Source of the DNA: Hyphomicrobiales bacterium
GTDB lineage: Bacteria > Pseudomonadota > Alphaproteobacteria > Rhizobiales > Xanthobacteraceae
NCBI GenBank assembly: GCA_003169835.1
Contig: PNAI01000030.1
Location: 62,001-126,000, forward strand
Direction of reading: 5' to 3'
Length of the DNA: 64,000 nt
Shown here: positions 8,466 to 16,966 of the stretch, piece by piece
Layout: each line of letters starts with the position of its first letter
Position numbering within the stretch: the first letter of the stretch is position 1
Program-made: the position numbers and the translations under genes
The notes under the pieces: model-generated
Told to the model about the DNA's origin: nothing
What the model saw: only the letters and a program-made list of their open reading frames with translations
Databases searched by the model: none

Positions 8466-9509
8466 CTATGAAACCGGCGTGACGGCTGGGGCCGCGAGAA
8501 AATTCTTCATCGCGTACCACAGCACATGCCGGTTCTTGCTGTAGCCCGGGCTGTGCGCGATCTGCGGCAGGATGACGAACTGGCGATCGCCGTTCGGCAA
8601 TTGCCCGTAGAAATCGAGCAGATCCTCGTTGGTGGAATTGCCATCGAATTCGCCGCGCGTCATCAGCACCGGCGACAGCACCTTTTTCGGATCGACCAGC
8701 GGCAGGTTCGCCGCCATGTCGAGGTAGGTTCCGGTCGGAACCGTGTCGCCGAATTTCATTTCGTCCGCGATCAGCGCTTCGACCATCGCCGGCTCGTAAC
8801 CGCCGGGATGCCCGTCGCGCGTGAAAATCGAGCGGATCATGGCCGCGTCGCGCTTCCGACGCGGGTTGTTGCGATAAGTCTCGACCACCTTCTGCCGCCG
8901 TCCGATCTCGGCCGCGCCGGTCCCCTTGTAGGTGAAAGCGGACAAGATCAAGCGGTCGACGCGCTCCGGCTGCGTCTGCGCGTACGCGCCGGCGCGGATG
9001 CCGCCCGACGACGTGCCGTAGAAATGCATCTTCGATTGCCCGGTTTCCTTCATCACCACCGGGATCGCCGCTTTGAGGTCTTCGACGCCGCTCGCGATAT
9101 CGGAATTGTTGCCGGAGGAGCCTGAGCGACCGTAGCCGTCGTGATCCATGGTCCACACGTCGTAGCCGGCGCGCGCCATCACGTTCATCAGGGAATATTC
9201 GCCCTTGCCCGGCACATTGAGATCGTAAGACGAGCGCGCGGAATTCGAGGAGCCGTGCACGAGAACCAAAACCGGCAGCGGCTGCTCGCCGCGCTTGGGG
9301 GCGCTGATGCGCTTGCGCCAAAGATTGAGCTTCACGCTGCCTTTGTTCGCCCAATATTCGGAACTCCAGACTTCGCCTGCAGCCGACGCGGAGCGTTTTT
9401 TGCTCGCCGCTTGCACGGAGGAAGCTCCGACGATCAGTCCCGCGCCGAGGCCGATCCCCGCGCCTACCAGCATCCTGCGCCGCGCCTTGTCGTGTTCAGT
9501 ATCGCTCAT
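8466..9509 (-). CDS. Exported alpha/beta hydrolase (esterase/lipase-like)
   Basis: A 347-residue protein with an arginine-rich start (ARRRMLVGAGIG near residues 9-20) and a hydrophobic stretch ending VQAAS, so export by Tat or Sec is likely. A complete Ser-Asp-His triad is visible: Ser167 in GTSSGG, Asp289 in GEFDGNS and His319 in QIAHSPGYS. The HGSSNS loop near residue 85 fits the oxyanion region. GGGGAGA precedes the ATG. The hydrolysed bond is unknown. It ends convergently to the dehalogenase-like gene, and the CoxS gene lies upstream on the same strand. Confidence 0.85.
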   Translation of the reverse strand: MSDTEHDKARRRMLVGAGIGLGAGLIVGASSVQAASKKRSASAAGEVWSSEYWANKGSVKLNLWRKRISAPKRGEQPLPVLVLVHGSSNSARSSYDLNVPGKGEYSLMNVMARAGYDVWTMDHDGYGRSGSSGNNSDIASGVEDLKAAIPVVMKETGQSKMHFYGTSSGGIRAGAYAQTQPERVDRLILSAFTYKGTGAAEIGRRQKVVETYRNNPRRKRDAAMIRSIFTRDGHPGGYEPAMVEALIADEMKFGDTVPTGTYLDMAANLPLVDPKKVLSPVLMTRGEFDGNSTNEDLLDFYGQLPNGDRQFVILPQIAHSPGYSKNRHVLWYAMKNFLAAPAVTPVS

Positions 9510-9576
9510 TGTGGTCTCCCCAATTTTCCGCGTCTAAGGTAGTCGCGCGGTTGAATTCGACTCGTAGAATAGCAAA

Positions 9577-10065
9577 TTACGGTGCCGCGCGCATCCGCTT
9601 GGCCGCGTCGAGCGCAGCCGCCACGATGCCCTGATAGCCGGTGCAGCGGCAAAGATTACCCGAGATCGCGATCCGCACCTCCTGCTCGGTCGGATCGGGA
9701 TTGTCGCGCAGGAACTCGATCAGCGTGGTTAGCATACCCGGCGTGCAGAATCCGCATTGCAGGCCGTGGTTGTCGCGGAACGCCTCCTGCAACGGATGCA
9801 TCTTGTCGGCGCTGGGCGCGATGCCCTCGATGGTAAGGATTTTGTGGCCATCGGCCTGCACCGCAAGCAGCAGGCACGAGCGCGCCGATTTGCCGTCTAG
9901 CAGAATTGTGCACGCGCCGCACACGCCGTGCTCGCAGCCCAGATGCGTGCCGGTGAGCCCCAGTTCGTGGCGCAAGAAATCGGCGAGCGTAAGGCGCACC
10001 TCGACATCCTTGCGCTCGTAGCGCGTGCCGTTGACGGTGACCGCGATGGTACGTTTGCTGCTCAT
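9577..10065 (-). CDS. Molybdenum hydroxylase small subunit, (2Fe-2S)2 protein (CoxS type)
   Basis: A 162-residue protein starting at the ATG at 10065, four bases after the stop of the CoxM gene. It carries the plant-type ferredoxin cluster ligands Cys44, Cys49, Cys52 and Cys64, and the second helical-domain cluster ligands Cys104, Cys107, Cys139 and Cys141 (CGFCTPG ... CRCTG). Such subunits pass electrons from the molybdenum site to FAD. The matching large Mo subunit is missing beside it; the only large subunit in the window belongs to the separate operon at 17-23 kb. Confidence 0.93.
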   Translation of the reverse strand: MSSKRTIAVTVNGTRYERKDVEVRLTLADFLRHELGLTGTHLGCEHGVCGACTILLDGKSARSCLLLAVQADGHKILTIEGIAPSADKMHPLQEAFRDNHGLQCGFCTPGMLTTLIEFLRDNPDPTEQEVRIAISGNLCRCTGYQGIVAAALDAAKRMRAAP

Positions 10066-10069
10066 GTTT

Positions 10070-10951
10070 TTAGTGCACGCTGGTCGCGGATTGCGGCGCA
10101 ATGCCTGACGCCTGCTCCAAGGCGCGGCGCGACAGCACAGCGGCGAGATGCTGACGATAAGATGCCGGCGCGTGGATGTCCTCGATGGCGTCGAGCTTGC
10201 GACAGCTTTCACACGCGGTGCGGAACAATTCCGCGCTCGCAGTTTTGCCGACGATTGCTTCTTCCAATTCCTTGACGCGCACGGGCGCAGACCCAATCCC
10301 GCCGATAGTAATTGATGCACGCGCGATTATTCCGCCACCATCGCGCTCCAGCAGCGCTGCCGCCGAAACGATTGCGAAATCGCCGTGCCGGCGCGCGAAC
10401 TCGACGAAGGCCGCACCGTGACCAGCCTTCCAAAGCGGAAAGCGCACGGCGGTGAGGATTTCATTCTGCTCGATCGCGGGCGTCATATAGGCGACTGGAA
10501 AATCGGCGAATTTTATTTCACGCCTGCCGCTGGCATTGGTGACTACGATGGTGGCATCAAGTGCTGCGGCAACCGACACGAGTTCCGCCGCCGGATCGAG
10601 ATGGCAGAGCGAACCGCCCACCGTGCCGCGGTTTCTGGTCTGGCGATGGCCGACCTGCAGAATAGCCTGATGCAGCAGTGGGCAACGCGTGCGCACAATT
10701 TCCGAAAACTCGACCTCGTACTGGCGGGTCATGGCGCCGATCTCCAGCACACCGCCCGTTTCCTTGATGTAGGAGAGCCCCTCCACGCGATTGAGATCGA
10801 TCACGTGGTCGGGCAATACAAACCGCATGTTGAGCATCGGCATCAGCGACTGGCCGCCCGCCAGAAGCTTGGCGTTCTCCAGCGTGCCGAGCAGGCCAAC
10901 GGCCTCGGCAATCGTCCTGGGATCGTGATATTGAAAGGGCGGCGGCTTCAT
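10070..10951 (-). CDS. Molybdenum hydroxylase medium subunit, FAD-binding (CoxM type)
   Basis: A 293-residue FAD subunit. The start at 10951 (MKPPPFQYHDPRT) is the usual beginning of CoxM proteins. The FAD motifs LLAGGQSLMPMLNMR (near residue 35) and the TRNRGTVGGSLCHLDPAAE loop (near residue 105) are intact. It forms a tight pair with the CoxS gene. There is no large subunit or CoxD/E/F-type maturation gene nearby, so the pair either serves a distant large subunit or is a remnant. Confidence 0.92.
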   Translation of the reverse strand: MKPPPFQYHDPRTIAEAVGLLGTLENAKLLAGGQSLMPMLNMRFVLPDHVIDLNRVEGLSYIKETGGVLEIGAMTRQYEVEFSEIVRTRCPLLHQAILQVGHRQTRNRGTVGGSLCHLDPAAELVSVAAALDATIVVTNASGRREIKFADFPVAYMTPAIEQNEILTAVRFPLWKAGHGAAFVEFARRHGDFAIVSAAALLERDGGGIIARASITIGGIGSAPVRVKELEEAIVGKTASAELFRTACESCRKLDAIEDIHAPASYRQHLAAVLSRRALEQASGIAPQSATSVH

Positions 10952-11166
10952 CTCGATCCCAGTATAGGAGACCGCCGCAACGGTGAGCAACGGCAGATGC
11001 GCAAAACAACCTCAATCTTCGAAGCGCACGGCTTGCTAGGGTTCGACGGGCCGTGAAATAGGGGCTGGCGGGTTTATCCGCAAATGATTATGTCCCGGTG
11101 GCACAAGCTCCCCCTTCCAATCCAAATTTGGCCGAATGTAATTTAGAGCCGCCCCCGCACTCCCCG

Positions 11167-12093
11167 ATGCAACCCATCATTTCCGTCGCAAATCTCTCCA
11201 AGACCTATGCGTCCGGTTTCCGGGCGCTCAAGAACATCAATCTCGATGTCCAGCCCGGAGAGATTTTTGCGCTGCTCGGCCCCAATGGCGCCGGCAAGAC
11301 AACGCTCATCGGCATCATCTGCGGGATTTTGAACGCATCGGAAGGTTCCGTGACCGTCGGCGGGCGCGACATCGTGCGCGACTATCGCGCCACCCGATCA
11401 ATGATCGGGCTGGTGCCGCAGGAATTGTTCACCGAGATGTTCGAGACGGTCTGGGCCACCGTCACCTTCAGTCGCGGACTGTTCGGCAAAGCGGCCAATC
11501 TCGCGCATACCGAAAAAGTGCTGCGCGAGCTGTCGCTATGGGACAAGAAGGACAACCAGATCAGAACGCTGTCGGGCGGCATGAAACGGCGCGTGCTGAT
11601 CGCAAAGGCGCTCGCGCACGAACCGCAAATCCTGTTCCTCGACGAGCCGACCGCCGGCGTCGACGTCGAACTGCGCAAGGATATGTGGGAAGTCGTGCGT
11701 CAGTTGCGCGCCTCGGGCGTGACCATCATCCTGACCACGCATTACATCGATGAGGCCGAGGACATGGCCGACCGGATCGGCGTAATCAACAAGGGCGAAA
11801 TCATCCTGATCGAAAACAAGGCCGAGCTCATGCGCAAGCTTGGCCAGAAGCAAATGACACTCAATCTGCAAAATAAACTCGACGTAGTCCCGAAGGAACT
11901 CAGCGCCTATCAGCTCTCGCTTGGAGCCGGTGGTAGCGATCTGATCTTCACCTACGATACGCAGGTCGACCACACCAGCATCCCCGCCCTTCTCGCTGAC
12001 CTCGGCCGCGCAGGGATTAATTTTCGCGATCTGCAGACGACGCAACGCTCGCTGGAGGATATTTTTGTCGGATTGGTGAGCCAGAAAAAATGA
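11167..12093 (+). CDS. ABC-2 type exporter ATP-binding protein
   Basis: The chosen ATG at 11167 gives 308 residues; an upstream GTG at 11098 would add 23 unconserved residues. Walker A is GPNGAGKT (38-45), the signature LSGGM (135-139) and Walker B ends in LFLDE (156-160), followed by a T-loop and the conserved switch His. The C-terminal extension and the [11 protein letters not shown]-type start fit daunorubicin/NodI-like exporters. Its stop overlaps the permease start by four bases (ATGA), so the two are translationally coupled. The substrate is unknown. Confidence 0.92.
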   Translation: MQPIISVANLSKTYASGFRALKNINLDVQPGEIFALLGPNGAGKTTLIGIICGILNASEGSVTVGGRDIVRDYRATRSMIGLVPQELFTEMFETVWATVTFSRGLFGKAANLAHTEKVLRELSLWDKKDNQIRTLSGGMKRRVLIAKALAHEPQILFLDEPTAGVDVELRKDMWEVVRQLRASGVTIILTTHYIDEAEDMADRIGVINKGEIILIENKAELMRKLGQKQMTLNLQNKLDVVPKELSAYQLSLGAGGSDLIFTYDTQVDHTSIPALLADLGRAGINFRDLQTTQRSLEDIFVGLVSQKK

Positions 12094-12851
12094 ACCTCCG
12101 AGGCATCGCCGCGATCTATATTTTTGAAATGGCGCGCACGGGCCGCACGCTGATGCAAAGCATCGTGGCGCCGGTGCTTTCGACGTCACTCTATTTCGTG
12201 GTGTTTGGAGCTGCGATCGGCTCGCGCATCACCGAGATCGAGGGCGTAAGCTACGGCGCCTTCATCGTGCCCGGGCTGATCATGCTAACGGTGCTCACGC
12301 AGAGCGTGATGAATGCGTCGTTCGGTATCTACTTTCCGCGTTTCACCGGGACGATCTTTGAAATCCTGTCGGCGCCGATCTCGTTTCTCGAGATCGTGCT
12401 GGGTTATGTCGGCGCGGCGGCGACCAAATCGATCGTTCTGGGACTGATTATCCTTGCGACATCGTTCCTGTTCGTGCCGCTGCACATCGCGCATCCGGTG
12501 TGGATGCTGGTATTTCTCGTGCTTACCTCCGCAGCCTTCAGTCTGCTCGGCTTCATCATCGGCGTCTGGGCGGATGGGTTCGAGCGGTTGCAAATCATTC
12601 CGCTGCTCGTCATCACGCCGTTGACGTTCTTGGGCGGCACTTTCTATTCCACCAGCGTGCTTTCGCCGTTCTGGCAGAAAGTCACTTTGTTCAATCCGCT
12701 CGTCTATCTGATCAGCGGATTCCGCTGGAGCTTTTTCGAGATCGCCGATGTGCATGTCGGCATTAGTCTCGGCATGACGATTTTCTTTCTCGTCATCTGC
12801 CTGGCCGTCGTGTGGTGGATTTTCAAGACCGGCTATCGGCTCAAGAACTAG
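12090..12851 (+). CDS. ABC-2 type exporter permease
   Basis: A 253-residue inner-membrane protein with about six hydrophobic segments and the ABC-2 family pattern ([17 protein letters not shown] mid-protein, [14 protein letters not shown] near residue 180, [12 protein letters not shown] near 200). It is coupled to the ATPase gene by a four-base overlap; together they form a NodIJ/DrrAB-like export pair. Transcription ends before the ArsR promoter. Confidence 0.92.
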   Translation: MNLRGIAAIYIFEMARTGRTLMQSIVAPVLSTSLYFVVFGAAIGSRITEIEGVSYGAFIVPGLIMLTVLTQSVMNASFGIYFPRFTGTIFEILSAPISFLEIVLGYVGAAATKSIVLGLIILATSFLFVPLHIAHPVWMLVFLVLTSAAFSLLGFIIGVWADGFERLQIIPLLVITPLTFLGGTFYSTSVLSPFWQKVTLFNPLVYLISGFRWSFFEIADVHVGISLGMTIFFLVICLAVVWWIFKTGYRLKN

Positions 12852-12875
12852 CGCTTATCACGCCCTTTGGCGCGC

Positions 12876-12904
12876 TTGACACGCCAAGCTCCCTGTTGTA
12901 TTTA
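12876..12904 (+). promoter_or_regulatory. Predicted housekeeping promoter of the ArsR-SRPBCC cassette
   Basis: TTGACA at 12876-12881, then a 17-base spacer, then TATTTA at 12899-12904. The -35 is perfect and the -10 matches 4 of 6. Transcription would begin about 12911, inside the inverted repeat that follows. Confidence 0.7.
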
Positions 12905-12912
12905 ACCATGCG

Positions 12913-12937
12913 GTTATTTAACTAACTGGTAAATAAC
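12913..12937 (+). promoter_or_regulatory. Inverted repeat, predicted ArsR-family operator
   Basis: GTTATTTA (12913-12920) and TAAATAAC (12930-12937) are perfect 8-base arms separated by nine bases. The AT-rich element sits between the -10 box and the ArsR start codon, where binding would block initiation. Autoregulation of ArsR repressors at such sites is well established for the family; for this gene it is inferred. Confidence 0.65.
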
Positions 12938-12940
12938 GAT

Positions 12941-13291
12941 ATGCCGATGGATCGCCTCAGCAGCACGTTCTCAGCGCTTGCGGACCCCACGCGCCGGGCC
13001 ATCCTGGCGCGGCTCGCCTCGGGCGAGACCTCGGTGGGCGAGCTGGCAAAGCCGTTCGAGATGAGCCTGCCCGCGGTCTCCAAGCATCTCAAGGTGCTGG
13101 AGCGCGCCGGCCTGATCGCACGCGGGCGCGAGGCGCAATGGCGGCCCTGCCGGATCGAGCCGGACGCGCTCAAGGGCGTCGACGACTGGCTCGAAAAATA
13201 TCGCCGGCTGTGGGAGGAGCGCTTCGATCGGCTGGACGTTTATCTGAAAGAACTGCAAGCGAAGGATAAGAAACGTGCCCGCAAAAAATAG
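12941..13291 (+). CDS. ArsR/SmtB-family winged-helix transcriptional regulator
   Basis: A 116-residue DNA-binding protein. The winged helix spans about residues 5-85, with the ArsR start ALADPTRRAILARLASGE and the recognition-helix region MSLPAVSKHLKVLERAGLI. No metal-binding Cys pair is present, so it belongs to the metal-independent ArsR group that typically accompanies AHSA1/SRPBCC genes. It overlaps the next gene by 17 bases. No clear Shine-Dalgarno is seen; the operator occupies the leader. Confidence 0.93.
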   Translation: MPMDRLSSTFSALADPTRRAILARLASGETSVGELAKPFEMSLPAVSKHLKVLERAGLIARGREAQWRPCRIEPDALKGVDDWLEKYRRLWEERFDRLDVYLKELQAKDKKRARKK

Positions 13292-13760
13292 CCTCGATCT
13301 CGATAGCGACCCGCGAACGATGATCGGCACGCGCGTGTTCGACGCACCGCGTGAACTGGTCTGGCAAGTGTGGACCGATCCCAAACATCTGGCGCAATGG
13401 TGGGGACCGGACGGCTTTACCACGACGACCAGCGCGTACGACGCGCGGCCGGGCGGCATCTGGCGCTTCGTCATGCGCGGTCCGGACGGGCGCGACTATC
13501 AGAACCGCATCACGTTTGACGAGATCGTGAAGCCGGAACGGATTGTCTATCACCACGGCGGCGGCGACGATGTCGAGCCTGTGCAGTTCAAGGTGACTGT
13601 GACCTTCGAGGATGTCGGCGGCAAAACCAAGCTCACCATGCGGGGTGTCTTCCCGTCTGCCGCCGAACGCGACCGGGTGATCAAGGAATACGGCGCCGAC
13701 AAAGGCATGGAGCAAACACTGGCACGGCTCGATGTGTATTTGAATACGACAGGCTCTTAG
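13275..13760 (+). CDS. SRPBCC (AHSA1-like) domain protein, copy 1
   Basis: A 161-residue helix-grip protein starting at GTG 13275 inside the ArsR gene. The diagnostic start is RVFDAPRELVWQVWTDPKHLAQWWGPDGF, and later FDEIVKPERIVYHH and KLTMRGVFPS. SRPBCC proteins hold hydrophobic ligands in a deep cavity. ArsR-AHSA1 pairs are very common in bacteria but poorly characterised. This is the first of four AHSA1-like copies in the cassette. Confidence 0.9.
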   Translation: MPAKNSLDLDSDPRTMIGTRVFDAPRELVWQVWTDPKHLAQWWGPDGFTTTTSAYDARPGGIWRFVMRGPDGRDYQNRITFDEIVKPERIVYHHGGGDDVEPVQFKVTVTFEDVGGKTKLTMRGVFPSAAERDRVIKEYGADKGMEQTLARLDVYLNTTGS

Positions 13761-13812
13761 AGACCATGCTGATTTCACCGAGACCGTAAAACCCGTAACT
13801 CAGGAGAGACCA

Positions 13813-14220
13813 ATGTCAGTCACACCGTATCTGTTTTTCGATGGCCGCTGCGAAGAGGCAATCGAGTTCTACAAGAAGACGCTCGGCGCCGAAGTCGGGA
13901 TGATGATGCGCTACAAGGAAAGCCCGGAAAAAAACATGTGCACGCCGGCCAACGAGAACAAGATCATGCACGCGTCCATGAGGATCGGCGGCACGCTGGT
14001 GATGCTGTCTGATGGCCGCGCGGAGGGTAAACCGAAATTCGAAGGATTTTCCCTTTCGCTCGATCCAAAAACCGAGGCCGAGGCTGAGAAAATGTTCACG
14101 GTGCTTTCCCAAGGCGGCCAGGTTCAGATGCCGCTCACCTCGACGTTCTTCGCCAAAAGCTTCGGCATGGTCGCCGACAAATTCGGCATGGGCTGGATGA
14201 TCATCTGCGAAAAAGCCTGA
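13813..14220 (+). CDS. VOC-family protein (PhnB/3-demethylubiquinone methyltransferase-like fold)
   Basis: A 135-residue glyoxalase-fold protein of the PhnB group. It starts YLFFDGRCEEAIEFYKKTLGAE and has KIMHASMRIGGTLVMLSD mid-protein and FGMVADKFGMGWMI at the end. AGGAGAG precedes the ATG. Despite common database names, members of this group are not proven methyltransferases. It lies inside the SRPBCC cassette, probably in one transcript. Confidence 0.9.
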   Translation: MSVTPYLFFDGRCEEAIEFYKKTLGAEVGMMMRYKESPEKNMCTPANENKIMHASMRIGGTLVMLSDGRAEGKPKFEGFSLSLDPKTEAEAEKMFTVLSQGGQVQMPLTSTFFAKSFGMVADKFGMGWMIICEKA

Positions 14221-14243
14221 TCGCGCAGACGAGGGCACGTGTG

Positions 14244-14764
14244 ATGATTGCGAACAAATCCGACACAACCAACAGTCCCGACTTCGTCATCTCGCGCGTG
14301 TTCGACGCGCCGCGCGATCTGGTGTGGAAGGCGTTCACCGAACCGGAGCGCATGAAGCACTGGTGGGGCCCGAAAGGCTTCACCGTGATCGCCTCGAAAA
14401 TGGATCTGCGTGTGGGCGGGACCTACCACTACGGCATGAAGGCGCCGGACGGCAGTCGATGTGGGGCAAGTTCGTCTTTCGCGAAATCACGCCGCCGGAG
14501 CGTATGGTCTTCATCGACTCATTCTCGGATGAAGCCGGCGGCATCACGCGGCATCCAGGCAGTGAGAAGTGACCGTTGGAAATGCTCACAACCTTCACGT
14601 TCGAAGAGCAGCCGGGCGGGAAAACCAAGCTCACGATCCGATGGGCGGCCCTCAACGCGTCCGAAGAAGAGCAGAAGACGTTCGACGCTTCGCACGATGG
14701 CATGCGCATGGGCTGGAGCGGAACGATGGAGCAGCTTGAGGCCTATTTGGCCAAAGCCCGCTGA
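14244..14764 (+). pseudogene. SRPBCC (AHSA1-like) domain protein, copy 2, frameshifted and with an in-frame TGA
   Basis: The first part (VFDAPRDLVWKAFTEPERMKHWW ... MKAPDG) is in one frame up to about 14453. The rest (MWGKFVFREITPPERMVFI ... and MLTTFTFEEQPGGKTKLTI) continues in another. Five bases instead of a multiple of three separate GGC from ATG, which fits a one-base deletion near 14454-14458. In the second frame, a TGA at 14570-14572 stands before PLEML, where relatives normally carry Trp (TGG). Two independent lesions favour a true pseudogene over a single sequencing slip. The stop of the reconstructed gene is at 14762-14764. Confidence 0.85.
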
Positions 14765-14795
14765 AGGTCACACTCAAGTCAGTACGGAGGATCAC

Positions 14796-15155
14796 ATGTC
14801 ATATGTCGATGGATTTATCGTGCCGGTGCCGAAGAAGAAGTTGCCGGCGTACCGCAGCATGGCGCGCAAGGCGAGCAAAGTTTGGCGCGAACACGGCGCG
14901 CTCGAATTTCGCGAAAGCGTCGCCGACGACGTCAAGATGGGGCGGTGGACGTCATTCCCGCGCAGCGTAAAACTCAAGCGCGGCGAGACGGTGGTGTTCT
15001 CGTACATCGTGTATCGGTCGCGCAAGGATCGCGATCGTGTGCTCGCCAAGGTGATGAAAGACAAGCGCCTCGCAAAGATGATGAATCCCAAGGCTATGCC
15101 ATTCGACGCCAGGCGCATGATCTACGGCGGGTTCAAGACCTTGGTGAAAGCCTGA
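14796..15155 (+). CDS. DUF1428 family protein
   Basis: A 119-residue protein starting at the ATG at 14796 behind ACGGAGG. The start MSYVDGFIVPVPKKKLPAY and the end PFDARRMIYGGFKTLV are typical of DUF1428, a dimeric alpha-beta barrel (ABM-like) family of unknown function. The same frame is accidentally continuous with the broken SRPBCC gene upstream, which can make an automated caller fuse them. It sits between SRPBCC copies 2 and 3. Confidence 0.92.
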   Translation: MSYVDGFIVPVPKKKLPAYRSMARKASKVWREHGALEFRESVADDVKMGRWTSFPRSVKLKRGETVVFSYIVYRSRKDRDRVLAKVMKDKRLAKMMNPKAMPFDARRMIYGGFKTLVKA

Positions 15156-15157
15156 CG

Positions 15158-15622
15158 ATGACAAACGCCGCAGCAAAACCGTCCACTGAAAACGAACTCG
15201 TCATCACGCGCGTGTTCAATGCGCCGCGCGAGCTGGTATTCAAAGTCTGGACTGACCCGCAGCACTTCGGCCGCTGGTTCGGTCCCAAAGAATATCCCGC
15301 CGCGGATGTGAATATCGATGTGCGGCCCGGCGGCGCGTGGCGCGCGCATCTGAAATCAATCGGAAGCGAGCCTGATCTGTGGGTCGGCGGCGTGTACCGC
15401 GAGATCGTCGCGCCCGAGCGTCTGGTCTTCACGTTTGCCTGGGAGGAAGAGGGCGAGCGCGGCCTTGAAACCGTCGTGACGATGACATTCGAAAAGCAGG
15501 GTGCGAAGACCCGGCTGACGATGCGCCAGGCGCCGTTACAGTCGGCCGAGCAGCGCGACGGTCATAACTACGGCTGGAACAGCGCGTTCGATCGCCTCGA
15601 TGAGCTTCTGGCGAAGGCCTGA
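15158..15622 (+). CDS. SRPBCC (AHSA1-like) domain protein, copy 3
   Basis: A 154-residue helix-grip protein starting two bases after the DUF1428 stop. It carries TRVFNAPRELVFKVWTDPQH, then RWFGPKEYP instead of the WWGP form of its neighbours, IVAPERLVFTFAWEEEG and KTRLTMRQAPL. Alternating copies suggest local duplication followed by divergence, and the different pocket-edge residues suggest different ligands. Confidence 0.9.
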   Translation: MTNAAAKPSTENELVITRVFNAPRELVFKVWTDPQHFGRWFGPKEYPAADVNIDVRPGGAWRAHLKSIGSEPDLWVGGVYREIVAPERLVFTFAWEEEGERGLETVVTMTFEKQGAKTRLTMRQAPLQSAEQRDGHNYGWNSAFDRLDELLAKA

Positions 15623-15636
15623 GTTGGAGTAGAATC

Positions 15637-16131
15637 ATGACCGCAAGAACGAACCTCGCCGCGCTGCCGAACGAACGGACCGTCGAAATCACGCGTATCT
15701 TCGATGCGCCGCGCAGTCTCGTATTCAAAATGTGGACCGACCCCAAGCACATGGCGCAGTGGTGGGGACCGAAGCGCTTCACCAACCCGGTCTGTGAAGT
15801 CGATGCGCGGGTGGGCGGGAAGATCTTGATCCACATGCGCGGGCCCGATGGCGTCGTGTATCCGATGACCGGCACGTTCCGCGAGGTCGTCGCGCCGGAG
15901 CGGCTTGTGTTCATGGCCGTTGCGGAAGACCACGACGGCAATCGCCTGCTTGAATCGCTCACCACCGTCACGTTTGAAGAGCACGGCGACAAAACGAAAC
16001 TCACCGTGCACGCCAGCGCGGTCGGTCTTGCTTCCATCGCGCCGCAGATGCTGGCGGGAATGGAAATGGGCTGGACGCAGAGCTTGGAGAAGCTGGAGGA
16101 GTTGGTGGAACGGGGTGGGCGCAAAGCCTAA
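15637..16131 (+). CDS. SRPBCC (AHSA1-like) domain protein, copy 4
   Basis: A 164-residue helix-grip protein with TRIFDAPRSLVFKMWTDPKHMAQWWGPKRF near the start, VVAPERLVFMAVAEDHDGN mid-protein and KLTVHASAVG late. GGAG precedes the ATG. It closes the row of SRPBCC copies and is followed 33 bases later by a glutathione transferase. Confidence 0.9.
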   Translation: MTARTNLAALPNERTVEITRIFDAPRSLVFKMWTDPKHMAQWWGPKRFTNPVCEVDARVGGKILIHMRGPDGVVYPMTGTFREVVAPERLVFMAVAEDHDGNRLLESLTTVTFEEHGDKTKLTVHASAVGLASIAPQMLAGMEMGWTQSLEKLEELVERGGRKA

Positions 16132-16164
16132 GAGGCGATTACTTTCGGCAGAAAGAGTGTAGCC

Positions 16165-16827
16165 ATGTCGCTCAAGCTGTATTTCCATCCGCTGTCATCG
16201 TACTGCATGAAGGTGCTCATTGCGCTTTACGAAAACGACACGCCATTCGAGCGTGAGATCGTCGACCTCGGGGACGCGACCTCACGCGACGCCTTCAAGA
16301 AGATCTGGCCAATCGGCAAGTTCCCGGTGCTGCGCGACGATGCCAAGGATCGCACGATCCCGGAGTCGAGCATCATCATCGAGTATTTAGGACAGCACTA
16401 CCCGGGTAGGACACAGTTCATTCCGGGTGACGCCGAGCTTGCGAGGCAAACCCGCTTCCGCGACCGCTTCTTCGACCTGCACGTGCACATTCTCATGCAA
16501 AAGGTCGTCGGAGATCGGCTGCGTCCGCCGGGGAAAAACGATCCGCGCGGCGTCGAGGAGGCAAAGGCGCTGATACAGACCGCGCTTGGCATGATCGAGC
16601 AGGACATGGCGACGAAGACCTGGGCGATGGGCGATGCCTTCAGCCTGGCGGACTGCTCCGCCGCGCCGCCGCTGTACTACGTGAACAAGGTGCAACCGTT
16701 CGATGACTCGCAGAAAAACACGCGGCAGTATCTGGATCGCCTGATGGCGCGCCCGTCCTTCGCTCGCGCGCTTAAAGAGGCGCAGCCGTATTTCGCGATG
16801 TTTCCTGCGGAGCGCGCAGCGACCTAG
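16165..16827 (+). CDS. Glutathione S-transferase family protein
   Basis: A 220-residue two-domain protein. The thioredoxin-like N-terminal domain (residues 1-80) has YFHPLSSYCMKVLIALYE, with Ser/Cys candidates for the thiolate site, and the cis-Pro region GKFPVLRDD followed by PESSIIIEYL. The helical C-terminal domain contains WAMGDAFSLADCSAAPPLYY. It is the last gene of the ArsR cassette; with the VOC and SRPBCC proteins this suggests handling of a reactive or hydrophobic compound, by inference only. Confidence 0.92.
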   Translation: MSLKLYFHPLSSYCMKVLIALYENDTPFEREIVDLGDATSRDAFKKIWPIGKFPVLRDDAKDRTIPESSIIIEYLGQHYPGRTQFIPGDAELARQTRFRDRFFDLHVHILMQKVVGDRLRPPGKNDPRGVEEAKALIQTALGMIEQDMATKTWAMGDAFSLADCSAAPPLYYVNKVQPFDDSQKNTRQYLDRLMARPSFARALKEAQPYFAMFPAERAAT

Positions 16828-16966
16828 CGCGGCATGTCCGTTGGCGGGAACCGTCGCTTGTCAACGACATAGCAGATTACGTTACACTAATGCGTCTTAC
16901 GCGCTGAGCACGCCGCAAACCTGCCGCACAGGCGCCTGAGGATCGATTTTCAGCAGGCGATTTACA

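Noticed and set aside
11098-11166. Extended N-terminus of the ABC-2 ATPase from GTG 11098
   Set aside because: The added 23 residues are Pro/Ser-rich and not part of the ATPase fold; the ATG at 11167 gives the usual family start.
14244-15155. One long fused protein covering the SRPBCC copy 2 and DUF1428
   Set aside because: The fusion exists only because the frameshift puts SRPBCC in the DUF1428 frame; the linking residues are junk and the DUF1428 gene has its own ribosome site.
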